Shown piece by piece: positions 1-10,395 of a stretch of DNA of 34,444 bases; position 1 is the first letter of the stretch; each line of letters opens with the position of its first letter. The stretch covers positions 1-34,444 of the forward strand of contig JAQGAU010000210.1 in NCBI GenBank assembly GCA_034698045.1. The letters are read 5' to 3'. This stretch comes from Paramacrobiotus richtersi. Its lineage: Eukaryota > Tardigrada > Eutardigrada > Parachela > Macrobiotidae. The notes under the pieces are model-generated. The model had not been told where the DNA came from and ran no database searches. It was given only the letters and a program-made list of their open reading frames with translations. The translations under genes and the position numbers were made by a program.

Positions 1-2393
1 GATCGCCCGCCTTCCGGCACTTAGTGCAGTGTTATTATAATGCGGTGCACCAGTTCACGCCATTACACGGATAACACGGCATGTGCACTGGTATCTCTCC
101 CGCAGTTTTGATCCCGATGAGATTGTCTCATCACCCGGCACCGCTGTGCATCCATAATTACGTGTAACCCTGATTATGCCTTCTCCGAACTTGTCCCATG
201 CAGTGTCTGAATTAGGTGTCTACATTTGTAAAAGATGACCAGAAAGCCTGTTCACGAGGAGTAAGTACAGATACAGTATTCCTCGTTTTGTGAATACTTT
301 TTGCAGCAAAAACTGAAGAGAATTTCAGCTTCTGTTTATAGAAATGTTCGCCAGAGGATCGCTTCTGTAATGATCATAAAAACATGCATAAACACAAAGG
401 ATGACAAGACAGATGTCTTGTAGTGTCATACTTCATCATATTTTACGCTCCGTGCATCCGGCACAGTCTGGACTGTGCAAGAAAGTTCTCAGGCTCTGTT
501 GCGCCCACATGACTTCAGTCTAAAATTACTCCTTTCATTTCTTCTGATTTTCTTGACCACAGCAAAACCTAAGAGTGGCATGATGTGTTCCGCAAGTAAA
601 AGAGCTTGTAGACCATGCGGTCGAGTTTCTAGGCTAATCTGCAATGGGGATCCAAATTCATCCAGTAAATGAGTAAAAAAACATTGGCTTTCTTAATGAT
701 TTTACCAGACCGTTGGTTTATGGTTGTTGTCCTTTCCGTTGTATGTCAGAGACTTATCATTTCTTAATTTCTACACATGTTTGCCTTATAATTCGTTGTC
801 CCGCTTAAAACGTGATGTAATTATGATAACCACTAATTGGGTTCGTTTCCATTGCCCTGAGCCAGTTAGGCGTTCCTTCCAGACTACATATATGTACGCC
901 GGTTCGACTGCACAGTAGAGAACTGCTAATAATCCACATCCAGTTCCGTAAACTGTAAGCTTGCACCGCCAAACTCAAAGCGGTTTGAACTATGCAATTC
1001 AACTGTAGATATATAGCTGTTCGATAAACATGGAAGGGTGGTTGTTGTTGAGATACAACCAAATGGAATTGTTTCCAATATGAACTTGTTTGGTATTACT
1101 CGGTACTACACCTAATTGTCGAGAATCGAAAGGCGAAACACGTACAGTACTCTTGATTAAATCCCTTGTAATCAGCTGATCCAGAGCACTTCGTCCGGCA
1201 GCTGTCATTACCATAGAATTGCAATGAAGTCCTAGTAAAAGTGTCTAGCAAAGTATACCGTGCCGCGGCAAATTACTGAGATGGGCCATTCGATTACGGC
1301 AGCGACAATGCCACCGGAAACTTAAGAAAATTATTACTTTGTCAAGCGGCATTGGTAACCTGAATACACAGCTTATTGTTCCAGACTACAGTCGAGGTAG
1401 TTCCCGAAATTGTTGAGAACTGAGAAATTTCATGGACATGGATTTAATGGAATAAGTATGTGTGGCGCTGTATTTTACTGCAGATCGATACGAAACAACA
1501 TCAAACCTAAATCAGACAAGACAGTAGTTTGGGAAGCAAACACACACAACTTCTGCCAAACAACTTTCCGTAAACTTGTACAGAACACAATAATACTGCC
1601 GATCCACCCCAGTACGTTTATAAAATCAGAGGGCGCCGATGTAAAAGATCACAGTAATTTTACCGAGAAACGATCTAATTCTAATTGCTGTATGCGAAGA
1701 GAAATGACAGCATCTGCTGATGGAAATCTTTACACAAGATCTTGAATCTTTGCACTTTTATGTATTGCACTTCTAGGGCGGAATATATGTACAATTCACA
1801 ATAGCCTAACGATTTCCCGCTGCGATGGACAGGCTAAGGTACTACATGGGCAGCGTGGTGTAAGCAGGTGGATTGAAGTTTTTTTCACCCTTCGCTCCCC
1901 TTGGACTTCATCGACGGGGAAGGGAAGTAAAACAACATCCTGCATAATTTCTACAAATTTATACAAACGGCACCATTACGCAATTATGTTAACAAGACCG
2001 TGACGGAAATATTCATACGCAGTAATTTATACCGTCACAAATGCATCGATTCGCTGGCCGGGAAACCCATTACTTATCAGAAGTTGAAGTCGATTTAATT
2101 CGCCAACAGATATCTACAGCAGCGCGACCACTTCCAGAAACATTTACAGTTTTGTAAACAACGTAATACGCAAAGGTCTTGCACATACGAAACATTCTAC
2201 GCCCACAATAACAATAAAACCAGTTTCTTATCATACTGATAGCCGTTTTCACACAGAGCATATTGTCTTACCATAGCAAAGTGTATCTTCATATGCAGAT
2301 ACACACGTACACCGCCCATCTTACACAATGATTGCTCCAATCAAAAAAAGACTAGAAGAATGTGCGCCCTGTTCAGATCCACAACGGAGAAGT
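1..2393. other. No gene recognised
   Basis: Only short, unrelated reading frames occur on both strands, and none shows a domain, a signal peptide or a convincing exon structure. The longest, 111 codons at 1410-1745 on the plus strand, has no recognisable motif. The last 120 bp (about 2270-2393) belong to the 3' flank shared by the chitin-binding gene family. Confidence 0.5.
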
Positions 2394-3398
2394 TTATCTT
2401 GCACTTCTGGCTTTGCCGGGAATTGGTCTAACATCCCAGGTAAGGGTATAGAGGTTATCAGACCATCCTTGAGCTCCAAGGCCAAACTGCTGGTAATTGT
2501 CCTGGTCATCGAGCAGCGACACATTGGCGCCTTGGTACAGACGGCTGTTGCTGTAGTCGTAAAAATTCTTGGCCTGACTGCAGTCAACATCCCAGAACCA
2601 GTGGCACACCAGGGTGATTTGGTTGAACAGCTACAGAATCAACGGTTCAGCCAACCAAACGAGCAAACAAGCATTGCTTGACTAGTGTCACTCACGGTCA
2701 TATTTGGGCAAATGTTCGAGCTCATATTTCCGTTGACATCACATCGACGGACGACTAAGAAATAAACTCAAGTTCAGGCACTGACAAGGAAACTAGGCGG
2801 TGAACTTGTTACCTTGACATTTAAAGTCGGTGTCGGCATAGTAACCGGGTGGCATGGTGGCACAGTCAAAGCTTCCTTGCGGAATATCGTTGGCGTTGTA
2901 GGTCGGGTAGTCTTGGCCGTCGCGGGCGCTAACGAAAAGATTGTACATGTCCTCATTGCTCATCTTGTTCCGACCGCTCAACTGGTCCAAAGCGCTCCAT
3001 ACTCCGGGATTTTGAGCTTTCACGGCTCGCTTGACCTTGAGAAAATACTATCGCTGTAAATCCAGTTTCTAGCCCGTAATTTCACCAACACAGAAACTAA
3101 TAAACCATTACAAGTTTGCGAGTTCACAGCATGCATGACAAAGACGACTTGCGAAATAACAATATTACTAGGACTGAACAGGAAGCAGTTAATACGATGT
3201 GTAGTTTTCCAGAGAGGTCACGGAAACTACACTGGGTATGTAGCGTGAAGCCTTTCGGAAAGATTTAGTAAGATGTACGCAACCATACCAGATTAGTTTA
3301 GGGAAAGATTTTAAATGCTAAGCAGACAGTATCAGTCCCTTACCGGTGTGGCATAAGAAATACCCCAAAACCAAGGCAAGAATAAGAAAAGTCTTCAT
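2394..3398 (-). pseudogene. CBM14 chitin-binding protein, copy 1, frame-damaged in exon 1
   Basis: First of six tandem paralogues. Exons on the minus strand are 3344-3398, 2813-3035, 2696-2754 and 2394-2630, all with GT-AG borders. Exon 2 carries the N-terminal region with PTYNANDIPQGSFDC; exons 3 and 4 complete the six cysteines of a type-2 chitin-binding domain, a family that binds chitin in cuticle or gut lining. The tail ends WDVRPIPGKARSAR. Exon 1 is 55 nt, against 54 nt in the other five copies, because of a net one-base gain inside the signal-peptide core. As spliced, exon 2 would be read in the wrong frame. Exons 2-4 remain open and well conserved, so the damage is recent, or is a sequencing error, or is bypassed by another first exon. 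Exon 4 has a Gly-Trp where paralogues have Gly-Arg (AQGWSDN). Confidence 0.85.
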
Positions 3399-3520
3399 TT
3401 TGACAACGTTGGGAAAGTATATATCAAAGCTATAGCTTTGCCTTTGATACCGACTGAAAATCTACGCTGCTCCAGTTTTAACCAGCAATGAACAGATATT
3501 GGCAGTATTCAACGAAGCTG

Positions 3521-3737
3521 GTGTTTATGCAATCGTCTGTAATTGCTACCGGTAATTAAGTTACAGTGTGACATAATTGAGCGTTTGGCACACTATTCGT
3601 CAAATTTAATATATGAAAGCCTGGGTCAATAAGTTTCGCGAGCCACCAATCGTCTGGCAGGCAAATGTGGTCTATTAAGGATTGCAGCACCTTTTCAGTG
3701 GTCACGGGCAGTACATCACGTTCGCTCGCATTGAACC
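3521..3737 (-). promoter_or_regulatory. Upstream control region of CBM14 copy 1
   Basis: Contains diverged versions of blocks found before all six paralogues: a TATA-like site (minus strand GCATAAACAC, 3521-3530), an AATTAAGTTAC/GTGACATAAT block (about 3553-3582), a CCAAT-containing block (about 3640-3680) and the best-kept block, plus-strand GGGCAGTACATCACGTTCGC (3706-3725). Role is inferred from conservation only. Confidence 0.5.
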
Positions 3738-6137
3738 TCCAAAAACAAACGGAAGTTACTGCGGAAGCTTTATGTCTAGAGTGCTGTAATCAAGCTTCTA
3801 ATACTGTAAAAATTAATTAACTGTTTTAGCTCGGAATACTCACACTTTATATTTCGGGCGATGACCGCATCGATTAACATGACAGACTATGACTAAGAAA
3901 AGTGTTATGCAGTCCGCTGCTGAAAAGACCTGTTGATTTTGAACCGACTGCTACAACATAGACAACGTAGTCATGACACGTGAGGACACAATATCTGAAA
4001 TTGTTATTCATCTACATTAATTTTTCTCTTTGCTTGTTTGATTAAAGATGGTAACTTCGTTCAGTTTTGCAATGGGAACGTGTAATTGACGGTTCATAAT
4101 TTCAACTATGATGTATTTTTAATATAATTTAAGTATTTCTTCGTTCCTACGCTAATGTCGTTGTATACTCACTTGTCAATGGAGTCCATGTTACGTATGT
4201 TATTCTAATTTATATCTGAAGAGGCACGTGCCTCTCAGTCACAGATTATATTCGAAGAATACATATACTTCAAAACATTTGAACCCGCGCATAATATATT
4301 GAAATTGAATAATACACCCAAATTTTATAATCTGCTCCAGTTTGCAATTTAGTTCGTTCAACTATAATTTTCTTGATTTGTGGCATTATTTGTTTAATTA
4401 TGACATTATTTATGTGTATCATAAATGTCTATCGGGCCGATAAGAGTGTGCGGGTAAAACTGACTAATACAGAGTACACTGTACTTGAGCGCACAGTTAA
4501 CAAACGATGGACTTGAAAACCAAAACGCTAATCAAACTGTAAAATTCTTACAAGTACGGTATTTCACCGGATATATTCCCACAAACACAGGAGCTACATC
4601 AATAAGTTTTCCTAAATGAAATAAGCACACAGCAATTTTTTTATTGCAGCCACTACAAATGGTGCAAAGTTATGGATTTTCAAAGTTCTATGGATGATCC
4701 GAAAATCTGATGTAGATCATAATCTTGCCTCATAATCTTGCCTTGAATCACGGATCACCCATAGACCGTTATCAAAGTCAAGTCACACATTGATAGCTTT
4801 GAAAATGCATAACTTTGCACCATTTATAGTGGTTGCAATAAGAAAAATTGCTGTGTGCTTCTTTCGTTTAGGAGAACTTATTGATGTAGCTCCCGTGTTT
4901 GTAGGAATATATCCGGTGAAATAGCGTACGTGTGAGTACAGAGGACCTTCGCTTCGCTTCGGTCGATTACTGCGAAACTTTTGTTGTGCGTATGATTAGC
5001 AGTATTGCCTGAAGATTTGGAGCTCCAGGAAGACGCCCTTGGTAAAAAATTGTAAGCAAAAACAGCGACATCCGCATTCCTCCAAAATAGATCAAAGGTT
5101 TGACCACCAGAAAAACACTGCGTATGTACTGCGTATATACGTAAGTACACAATGTATTGTACAGCATTACGAGTTGTAAGTACAATGAGTCCTTCCTTAC
5201 GATCTCCTGAATACCATGTTAGAAATTTAAATGAAATAGTGTGCTAAGATTAGCTAAAGAATTATTAGTACTTAATAAAATACTATAGTACAATACTGTG
5301 AATATTATACAATCACTAAGGTACCCGAAACTCCACACTAGATAACCAAACGCACATCGACATAAATCGTTCTTTCACATGTAACATGTCGTTTTAGCGG
5401 TGATGTAGTAAGAACCGGTTTCCACGCATGTCTGACACATTCAGGTGACGCTGCGGAACGGCTTACGGCTATGGCAGTATGCTCTGCTTTCAGACAATCA
5501 CGATAATTATATAATATTCCCTTATTTTCCCGTCGCGACATACGTATACCAGTCCAGCAGAACATTCTTCCTATCGCCCCGGAAGTCCCATTTCACCATT
5601 AAGTAATAATTATGCCCAGTCTGTTTGAAAATATTCCGGTATCGCTAACGAACGTCGTTGTGGTTAATGTAGCGTCCGCAATGAAACTTCTGATATACAT
5701 GCACAACTACCGTAATTGGCAAGATGGCTTTCATGCTCGTGTTTAGCTCGCAGCCAGTGAACGATCCCGGTTCTGAGCCGTAGAAAATTCAACGAAGAAC
5801 TGACACGTACAGAAATTTGGCATCACTATACTGTTCTCACACCGGAACAGGACCGGAAGGGTTATCCGGTAGACGTCCGGTCCGACACGAAAATAAAGCA
5901 CTGCCGGCAGCTAGGAAAACTATTTCCTTTAAAACAGAAGCAAATTTTATTCAGTTACAGCCGTCTAATGCGATTATCAAGTGTTTCAGTGTTCTTACAT
6001 GCTAAATCTGTAATTTTCACTTGTAAAGACAGATTCAGTTCCACAGTAATCAATTCTCTTGGAAAGGACACCAGTCTTGCGCATCTGCCGAGTTACGTTT
6101 TAAATAACAAAGAAGCTGTCAGCAAACGCTGACAAAG
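3738..6137. other. Intergenic; no gene recognised apart from one MITE
   Basis: Homology to the upstream flank of the paralogues fades by about 3870. The rest is AT-rich with no coding signal I trust, except for the palindromic transposon at 4550-4933. Short frames at 5338-5565 and 5817-6005 have no recognisable motif. The segment just before 6138 presumably includes the promoter and 5' leader of the glycine-rich gene. Confidence 0.45.
4550..4933. mobile_element. Palindromic MITE, copy A (384 bp)
   Basis: Non-autonomous DNA transposon with long terminal inverted repeats: about 130 bp at each end pair up, starting near ACAAGTACGGTATTTCACC on the left and, reverse-complemented on the right, ACACGTACGCTATTTCACC. 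The arms include ATTTCACCGGATATATTC, the GCACACAGCAATTTTT stretch and TGGTGCAAAG. A near-identical second copy lies at 7857-8240. There is no coding capacity. If the outer 6-7 bases are excluded, a TA flanks both ends here, which would suit a Tc1/mariner-type mover, but those outer bases are shared by both copies, so the exact ends and target duplication are unresolved. Confidence 0.8.
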
Positions 6138-6770
6138 ATGGCCACATTTCTATTTCCGTGTCTCTTTGGATTCGCTTTACTGTCCGTATTACATGCCTGG
6201 AATCCATTCCAAGAGCGCTTTGATTGGTCAAAGGTCGACCAGGCTTTGCCGGGTTTTGGAAACTTTGGTGGACTCAACAGCGGTTTCGGATTTGGCAGGA
6301 ACAGTATTGGCAATGGAACTGGCAGCCAATCCGACTCGGGTTCCGGTACCGCTGGTAACACGCCAGCTGGTGGATTGGGTTTCGGTACTAAATTCGGAGG
6401 GTTCGGCAACGGTTTCGCACCCGTGAAATTTGGCAACATTTTTGGTAACAAAGTGGACAGTTCAGGACAAGGCGGAAGCGGCAGCCCGTCATCTTCCAGC
6501 TCTGGTAGCGGTAACAATAACCAAGGCGGACCAGGTTTCGGTAATTTTGGAGGATTCGGCAACGAACCCTTTGGAGGGTTTGGCAGCTCTGGATTTCCGA
6601 ATTTTGCGGCTGCCAATTTCCCAAAACAGTTTACTTCTCCATTTGCTTCGTTTTTCTCACCAAGTAGCAATCCTGAGCTGTCCACCACAACGACCACAAC
6701 TAGTACTACGACTACAACGAGCATAACTACGGCTTCCACGGCATCGCGAACTTCCGCAGAGGGTAAGTAA
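6138..6770 (+). CDS. Secreted Gly/Phe-rich protein with Thr-rich mucin-like tail
   Basis: A 210-residue frame beginning MATFLFPCLFGFALLSVLHA, a typical signal peptide with probable cleavage after HA. The mature part opens with WNPFQERFDWSKVDQALPGF, then runs through irregular GFG/GFGNFGG repeats (about residues 40-175) with Ser/Gly/Asn spacers, and ends in a tract of Thr and Ser (about 185-205) likely to be O-glycosylated. There are almost no cysteines outside the signal peptide. Composition resembles structural cuticle, silk or adhesive proteins, but such low-complexity sequence does not prove homology. The frame stops as ...SAEGK, but GTAAGT, a strong splice donor, lies at 6763-6768, so a further exon may replace the last residues. 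The ATG at 6138 sits in AAAGATGG, a good initiation context. Confidence 0.7.
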   Translation: MATFLFPCLFGFALLSVLHAWNPFQERFDWSKVDQALPGFGNFGGLNSGFGFGRNSIGNGTGSQSDSGSGTAGNTPAGGLGFGTKFGGFGNGFAPVKFGNIFGNKVDSSGQGGSGSPSSSSSGSGNNNQGGPGFGNFGGFGNEPFGGFGSSGFPNFAAANFPKQFTSPFASFFSPSSNPELSTTTTTTSTTTTTSITTASTASRTSAEGK

Positions 6771-6996
6771 AACATGGCGTACGACTCATTTAATGTTAGG
6801 ACTTCTTAATTACGTCCCATAATGTTGCGACTGTTAATAGTCTGTTATAGTGCAAACAAAGTCATTGCAATTTTGTAATCATTCTTCGATAATAATGCAA
6901 ACAATATTCATCAACACACTGCCAGCAAGTGACAGCAAAGGTGGGCTTGATTAAAGAGAAGCTTAATCGAAAAAACGACCGGCACGTTTTGGGAAA

Positions 6997-7437
6997 ATGG
7001 AATACAAGTTATACAACACTAATGACGCGATGTGTCCTTTAACAGAACAACCCCAACGGCAGAGATCCGACCATGCTGCTCCTAAAACCCGCGATGATGA
7101 TGCTGCTATAGCAGAAAGGATAAAGGATGCGGTTGGAGAGCCGGGTTCTGTAGAGGCCTTCGTCAAGGCACTGCTGGAAACTGCTTCTAAGGAACTGAAC
7201 CAACCCAACCACCGCTATAATGTACTGGTATTTAATACCGAGAACCAGTACGAGGAGAACTTACAGGGAGTGATTTTCTTCAAAAACTTCAAGTACAGGG
7301 ATAAAACGTTTTTCGTTTGGGTTTTTGAGAAGGGAACGTTTAAAAATGAGGGCAACTTTGGGTGGCATAATTGGGCGTTCGCCGGGAAGTTTGACAGACC
7401 GACTAGAGATTTCGTGAAGTTCGATAAGTTGGACTAG
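6997..7437 (+). CDS. Unrecognised 146-residue protein with a conserved-looking C-terminal domain
   Basis: Single open frame starting MEYKLYNTNDAM, with no signal peptide or membrane segment. Residues 25-70 are charged and probably helical (KTRDDDAAIAERIKDAVGEP). From about residue 73 the pattern changes to YNVLVFNTENQYEENLQGV, then VWVFEKGTFKNEG and WHNWAFAGKFDRP, rich in alternating aromatic and beta-branched residues, suggesting a compact beta domain. The pattern recalls small stress-associated proteins I have seen from fungi, but I cannot name the family and do not claim it. A stop at 6964-6966 and no AG between it and the ATG argue that 6997 is the real start unless an upstream exon joins in another frame. 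It lies 234 bp after the glycine-rich gene, on the same strand. Confidence 0.6.
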   Translation: MEYKLYNTNDAMCPLTEQPQRQRSDHAAPKTRDDDAAIAERIKDAVGEPGSVEAFVKALLETASKELNQPNHRYNVLVFNTENQYEENLQGVIFFKNFKYRDKTFFVWVFEKGTFKNEGNFGWHNWAFAGKFDRPTRDFVKFDKLD

Positions 7438-7856
7438 TACTTCTACAGAACGTATTCGATGTATCACTGTATCAGCATGTTGTCACATTCTTAACAGCGG
7501 TCATTAGTCTGGCTGCAATATTTTTATTTTCCAACTTCACGTTTTTGCTGTTCTTACTGTCAACTATCACTGTTTTCACTGCGGAATTTTTGTTCCGTTT
7601 AATGAGTTTAATGGTCTGTGTCTTACAACTATTTGTACGAATGGCCAACAAGATCCTTTATGGAAACCGGCAAAAATTAAGCGATCGAATGAGTTTATCT
7701 ATACCAGCGTAGTTGCATAGCGGGACAACGCATTGGCCATAGTAAATGGGAAGCCCCCCGCCTTTTGCATGATAGCGTGGACAAGATTGTTTCGGTCATG
7801 CGGCCCCGAAAGGGGGCGCCATCTTTAACAGTTACTGATCACGTTGTGTATACTTC

Positions 7857-8240
7857 ACAAGTGCGCTATTTCACCGGATATATTCCCACAAACACAGGAG
7901 CTATATCAATAAGTTCTCCTAAATGAAAGAAGCACACAGCAATTTTTTTTATTGCACCACTACAAATGGTGCAAAGTAATGCATTTTCAAAGTTCTGTGG
8001 ATGATCCGACAATCTAATGTAGATCATAATCTTGCCTCATAATCTTGTCTTGAATCACGGATCACCCATAGACCGTTATCAAAGTCAAGTCACACATTCA
8101 TAGCTTTGAGAATTCATAACTTTGCACCATTTATAGTGGTTGCAATAAAAAAAAATGCTGTGTGCTTCTTTCATTTAGGAGAACTTATTGATGTAGCTCC
8201 CGTGTTTGTGGGAATATATCTGGTGAAATAGCGTACGTGT
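7857..8240. mobile_element. Palindromic MITE, copy B (384 bp)
   Basis: Same element as 4550-4933 and the same length. The left end reads ACAAGTGCGCTATTTCACC; the right end reads GGTGAAATAGCGTACGTGT. Arms of about 130 bp are inverted repeats of each other. Scattered substitutions separate the two copies, so both are somewhat aged. It lies just past the 3' end of the decayed astacin locus (stop at 8421). The 420 bp from 7438 to its left end hold nothing recognised beyond the likely 3' UTR of the 146-residue gene. Confidence 0.8.
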
Positions 8241-8735
8241 TAGTCACGTCGAAAACAATAAGTATATCACCCCTACCAATGAATGAATTATCGACTGTAC
8301 GAGTACCCACGTGTGAGCTGATTTTTATTTGCGCGTTTTCCGATACAACATTCACAATCTGTGCCGCAATGCCACGTCCAAGAAATTTTCGGGAAAAAAG
8401 ACATACTGTGAAATACGACACTACTGTACAACAGAAACCCCAAAGAAAGCAATCGCAACCTCATTCGAAATCCAGTGGTGAGGCGCAGGAACTTGATGAC
8501 AGAACGCACTGACAATTTGGTTTTTCTTCAGCAATTCAAACCAAGGGTTACTTTCGACCACTGTTGTAAAACTTTTGAGCGTGGAATAATCCGCCGCCCC
8601 TGAATTGCATGCATTCCACGGCCGGACCATGTCCATTGCATTCTATTGGACCTGGTGCCCTTCTAATAGGACATACGTGAGTTTATTTTTTCGAAACACA
8701 ACGGACGGTGTTCTGTTGAAACATTGTACAGGCAG

Positions 8736-8790
8736 CGGACTGTGGACTGCAGTGGACTGTGGACTGCGGACTGCAGTGGACTGTGGACTG
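8736..8790. repeat. GGACTGTGGACTGCAGT minisatellite inside coding exon
   Basis: About three and a half tandem units of 15-24 bp built from GGACTGTGGACTGCAGT. On the minus strand it would encode the repeated peptide VHSPLQS between SIEDVNL and CLYNV, near the end of the carboxypeptidase-regulatory-like reading frame. Such a repeat may vary in length between individuals. Confidence 0.8.
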
Positions 8791-9195
8791 ACAAATTAAC
8801 ATCCTCGATGCTGGTTACAGCAGCAACCTCGTTGGTAGTCTTAAGATGCGTTCCATTGATTTCCACCACACTCCACGCATTACCCATACGATTGGGCACA
8901 AAATATTGAGCCCATAGCAGATTGCCAATGTGCAACTGAACGGTGTCATCGGAGTTGCTCATATCCCACAGAGTTCCGTTGTGAGATCTTTCAATCGAAA
9001 ACCAGTCAGATACGCTAATACGGTAAATGCCTGCCAGCAGCTTTTCTGTTACGACGCTTTGGATCTCCCACCAATTGAGTTCGTAATGTACAAAGCTACC
9101 CGGGATGGTTTGGGCCAGCAGGAATGTATGGGCGCGTTCCGCTTTGCCTTCAATGGGACCTCGAACATGGAGGGGCAGATGAATATACCTAGGTG

Positions 9196-9606
9196 CAGGG
9201 GCGAAATAACGACGTTTTGGAGGGGGGGGCGGACGCCCGCGGGGGGCGGACTTTAGTCGTTTTTTTCCCGCGGGGGGGGCGGACAAATTGTAGACGTCCG
9301 CGGGGGGGCGGACAGAAAATTAAAAAAAAAACTAATTAAAAAAATCATTTTTTTATTGTTTTAGCGGTTTTTAATGTTTTTTTGCGCTGTTTTTACGAAA
9401 ATTCATCTGTTTCTTCGTATTGGGAGCTTTTTCCAAGCGAAAAAAATGCAAAAAACTCGAAATTTTCAAAAAAAATTCCGAAAAATTCATCTGCGGGGGG
9501 GCGGAGTGGTCCAGACCCGATCGAAATGACTGCGGGGGGTGCGGACAAAACGGCAATTCAGGGGGGGGCGGACCGCCACCCGACCCCACCCTTTATTTCG
9601 CCCCTG
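9196..9606. mobile_element. hAT-like MITE (411 bp) with perfect 8-bp target duplication, G-rich
   Basis: Both ends carry the inverted repeat CAGGGGCGAAATAA (14/14 identical), of the CAGxGGCG type seen in hAT transposons. The flanks CCTAGGTG at 9188-9195 and 9607-9614 are identical, giving the 8-bp target-site duplication expected of hAT. Inside are seven runs of six to eight G on the plus strand, several as GCGGGGGGGCGGAC, separated by a T/A-rich middle (about 9315-9490). There is no transposase frame. It sits in an exon of the minus-strand gene: the coding sequence on each side joins in frame across one copy of the duplication. The intact duplication and the perfect inverted repeats suggest a recent insertion. 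Confidence 0.92.
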
Positions 9607-10395
9607 CCTAGGTGGATCTCCCCCTAGTGACACAATTCGAATACTGCTGTTGTGTAAAATCGGGGACAGTCCCTTCAGGCCGTACTGTGTACTTTTCCCG
9701 CCAACAATGACAACAGTGTAAGATGCTGTTATGTAGCCGCCTTTGGATGCTGTCATTGTGTAATGCCCCCCAGGAAGGGACACCTTCCAAGTGCCATCTT
9801 CCGACGTGAATCTTACGCCGGACAAAACGTTGTCACTTGTGACATCGTGAAGTCTTCCCGTAGCTGTTCCCGATCCGGTAAAGCGCCGCGAAACGAACAA
9901 TAAAGGCTCCATGAACGTAGTGATCGCATCTGGTTCTCCATCAAGCTGTACATTTTGGAGAGCAATCGGGTAGTATCCTGCTACCTCGACGGTAATCACA
10001 ATCTGGAGACCACTTTTTTTTAGCAGAGACAGCGAAATTTCGCCAAATGAATTTGTTGTTCCGTTAAACTCTTGGCCTTTGCAGACTGATCTACGCTCCG
10101 TTATGTCGACATACTGTACAGAAACGGCAATCCCCGTGTGATTAAGTGCCCACATCGTATCAGCGTCCCGCATCAGCAGCGTCGCATTCCATTGGGCATC
10201 GCATCTGACCGGCTGCAGTACTGCATCTGCAATGCACATTACTTCTTACACTCACCTCATCAGAAAACAAGTGACTTCTACATAACAACGGTGATGAAAC
10301 ATTTTTAACCGAAATGATGAAAGGTATTATAACGGATGAAATGATTTGCGTTTACATGTATGCCATACCTTTGCTCATACATGTTTACCATGTTT

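Larger units (their letters stand above)
8421..10226 (-). pseudogene. Carboxypeptidase-regulatory-like C-terminal half of the astacin locus, split by a hAT MITE
   Basis: Read on the minus strand. From an acceptor near 10226 (or 10212) the frame is open: a first beta-sandwich segment (ERRSVCKGQEFNGTTNSFG, AGYYPIALQNVQLDG), then a clear carboxypeptidase regulatory-like domain (GTATGRLHDVTSDNVLSGV, VSLPGGHYTMTASKGGYITA), then a third segment after the transposon (YIHLPLHVRGPIEGK, GIYRISVSDW, VQLHIGNLLWAQYFVPNRMG, WSVVEING). That third segment resembles the domain that often follows such repeats in extracellular proteins and carries a DLDLHV-type motif. A 68-87-nt-class intron follows: donor GTATGT ending an exon at 8687, acceptor at 8600-8602, both phase 1. 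The last exon, 8421-8599, ends EVAIAFFGVSVVQ. The MITE at 9196-9606 lies in mid-exon; its length plus target duplication is not a multiple of three, so it interrupts the frame unless spliced out. Likely extracellular and non-catalytic. Confidence 0.65.

Noticed and set aside
895-915. GGTTCGACTGC, like a tRNA B box
   Set aside because: No matching A box, acceptor stem or anticodon arm could be laid out around it.
9196-9286. MITE-derived open frame (MSAPPAGKKRLK...) as the true start of the third beta-sandwich segment
   Set aside because: Those residues come from transposon sequence, and the host frame runs straight across the target duplication on both sides.
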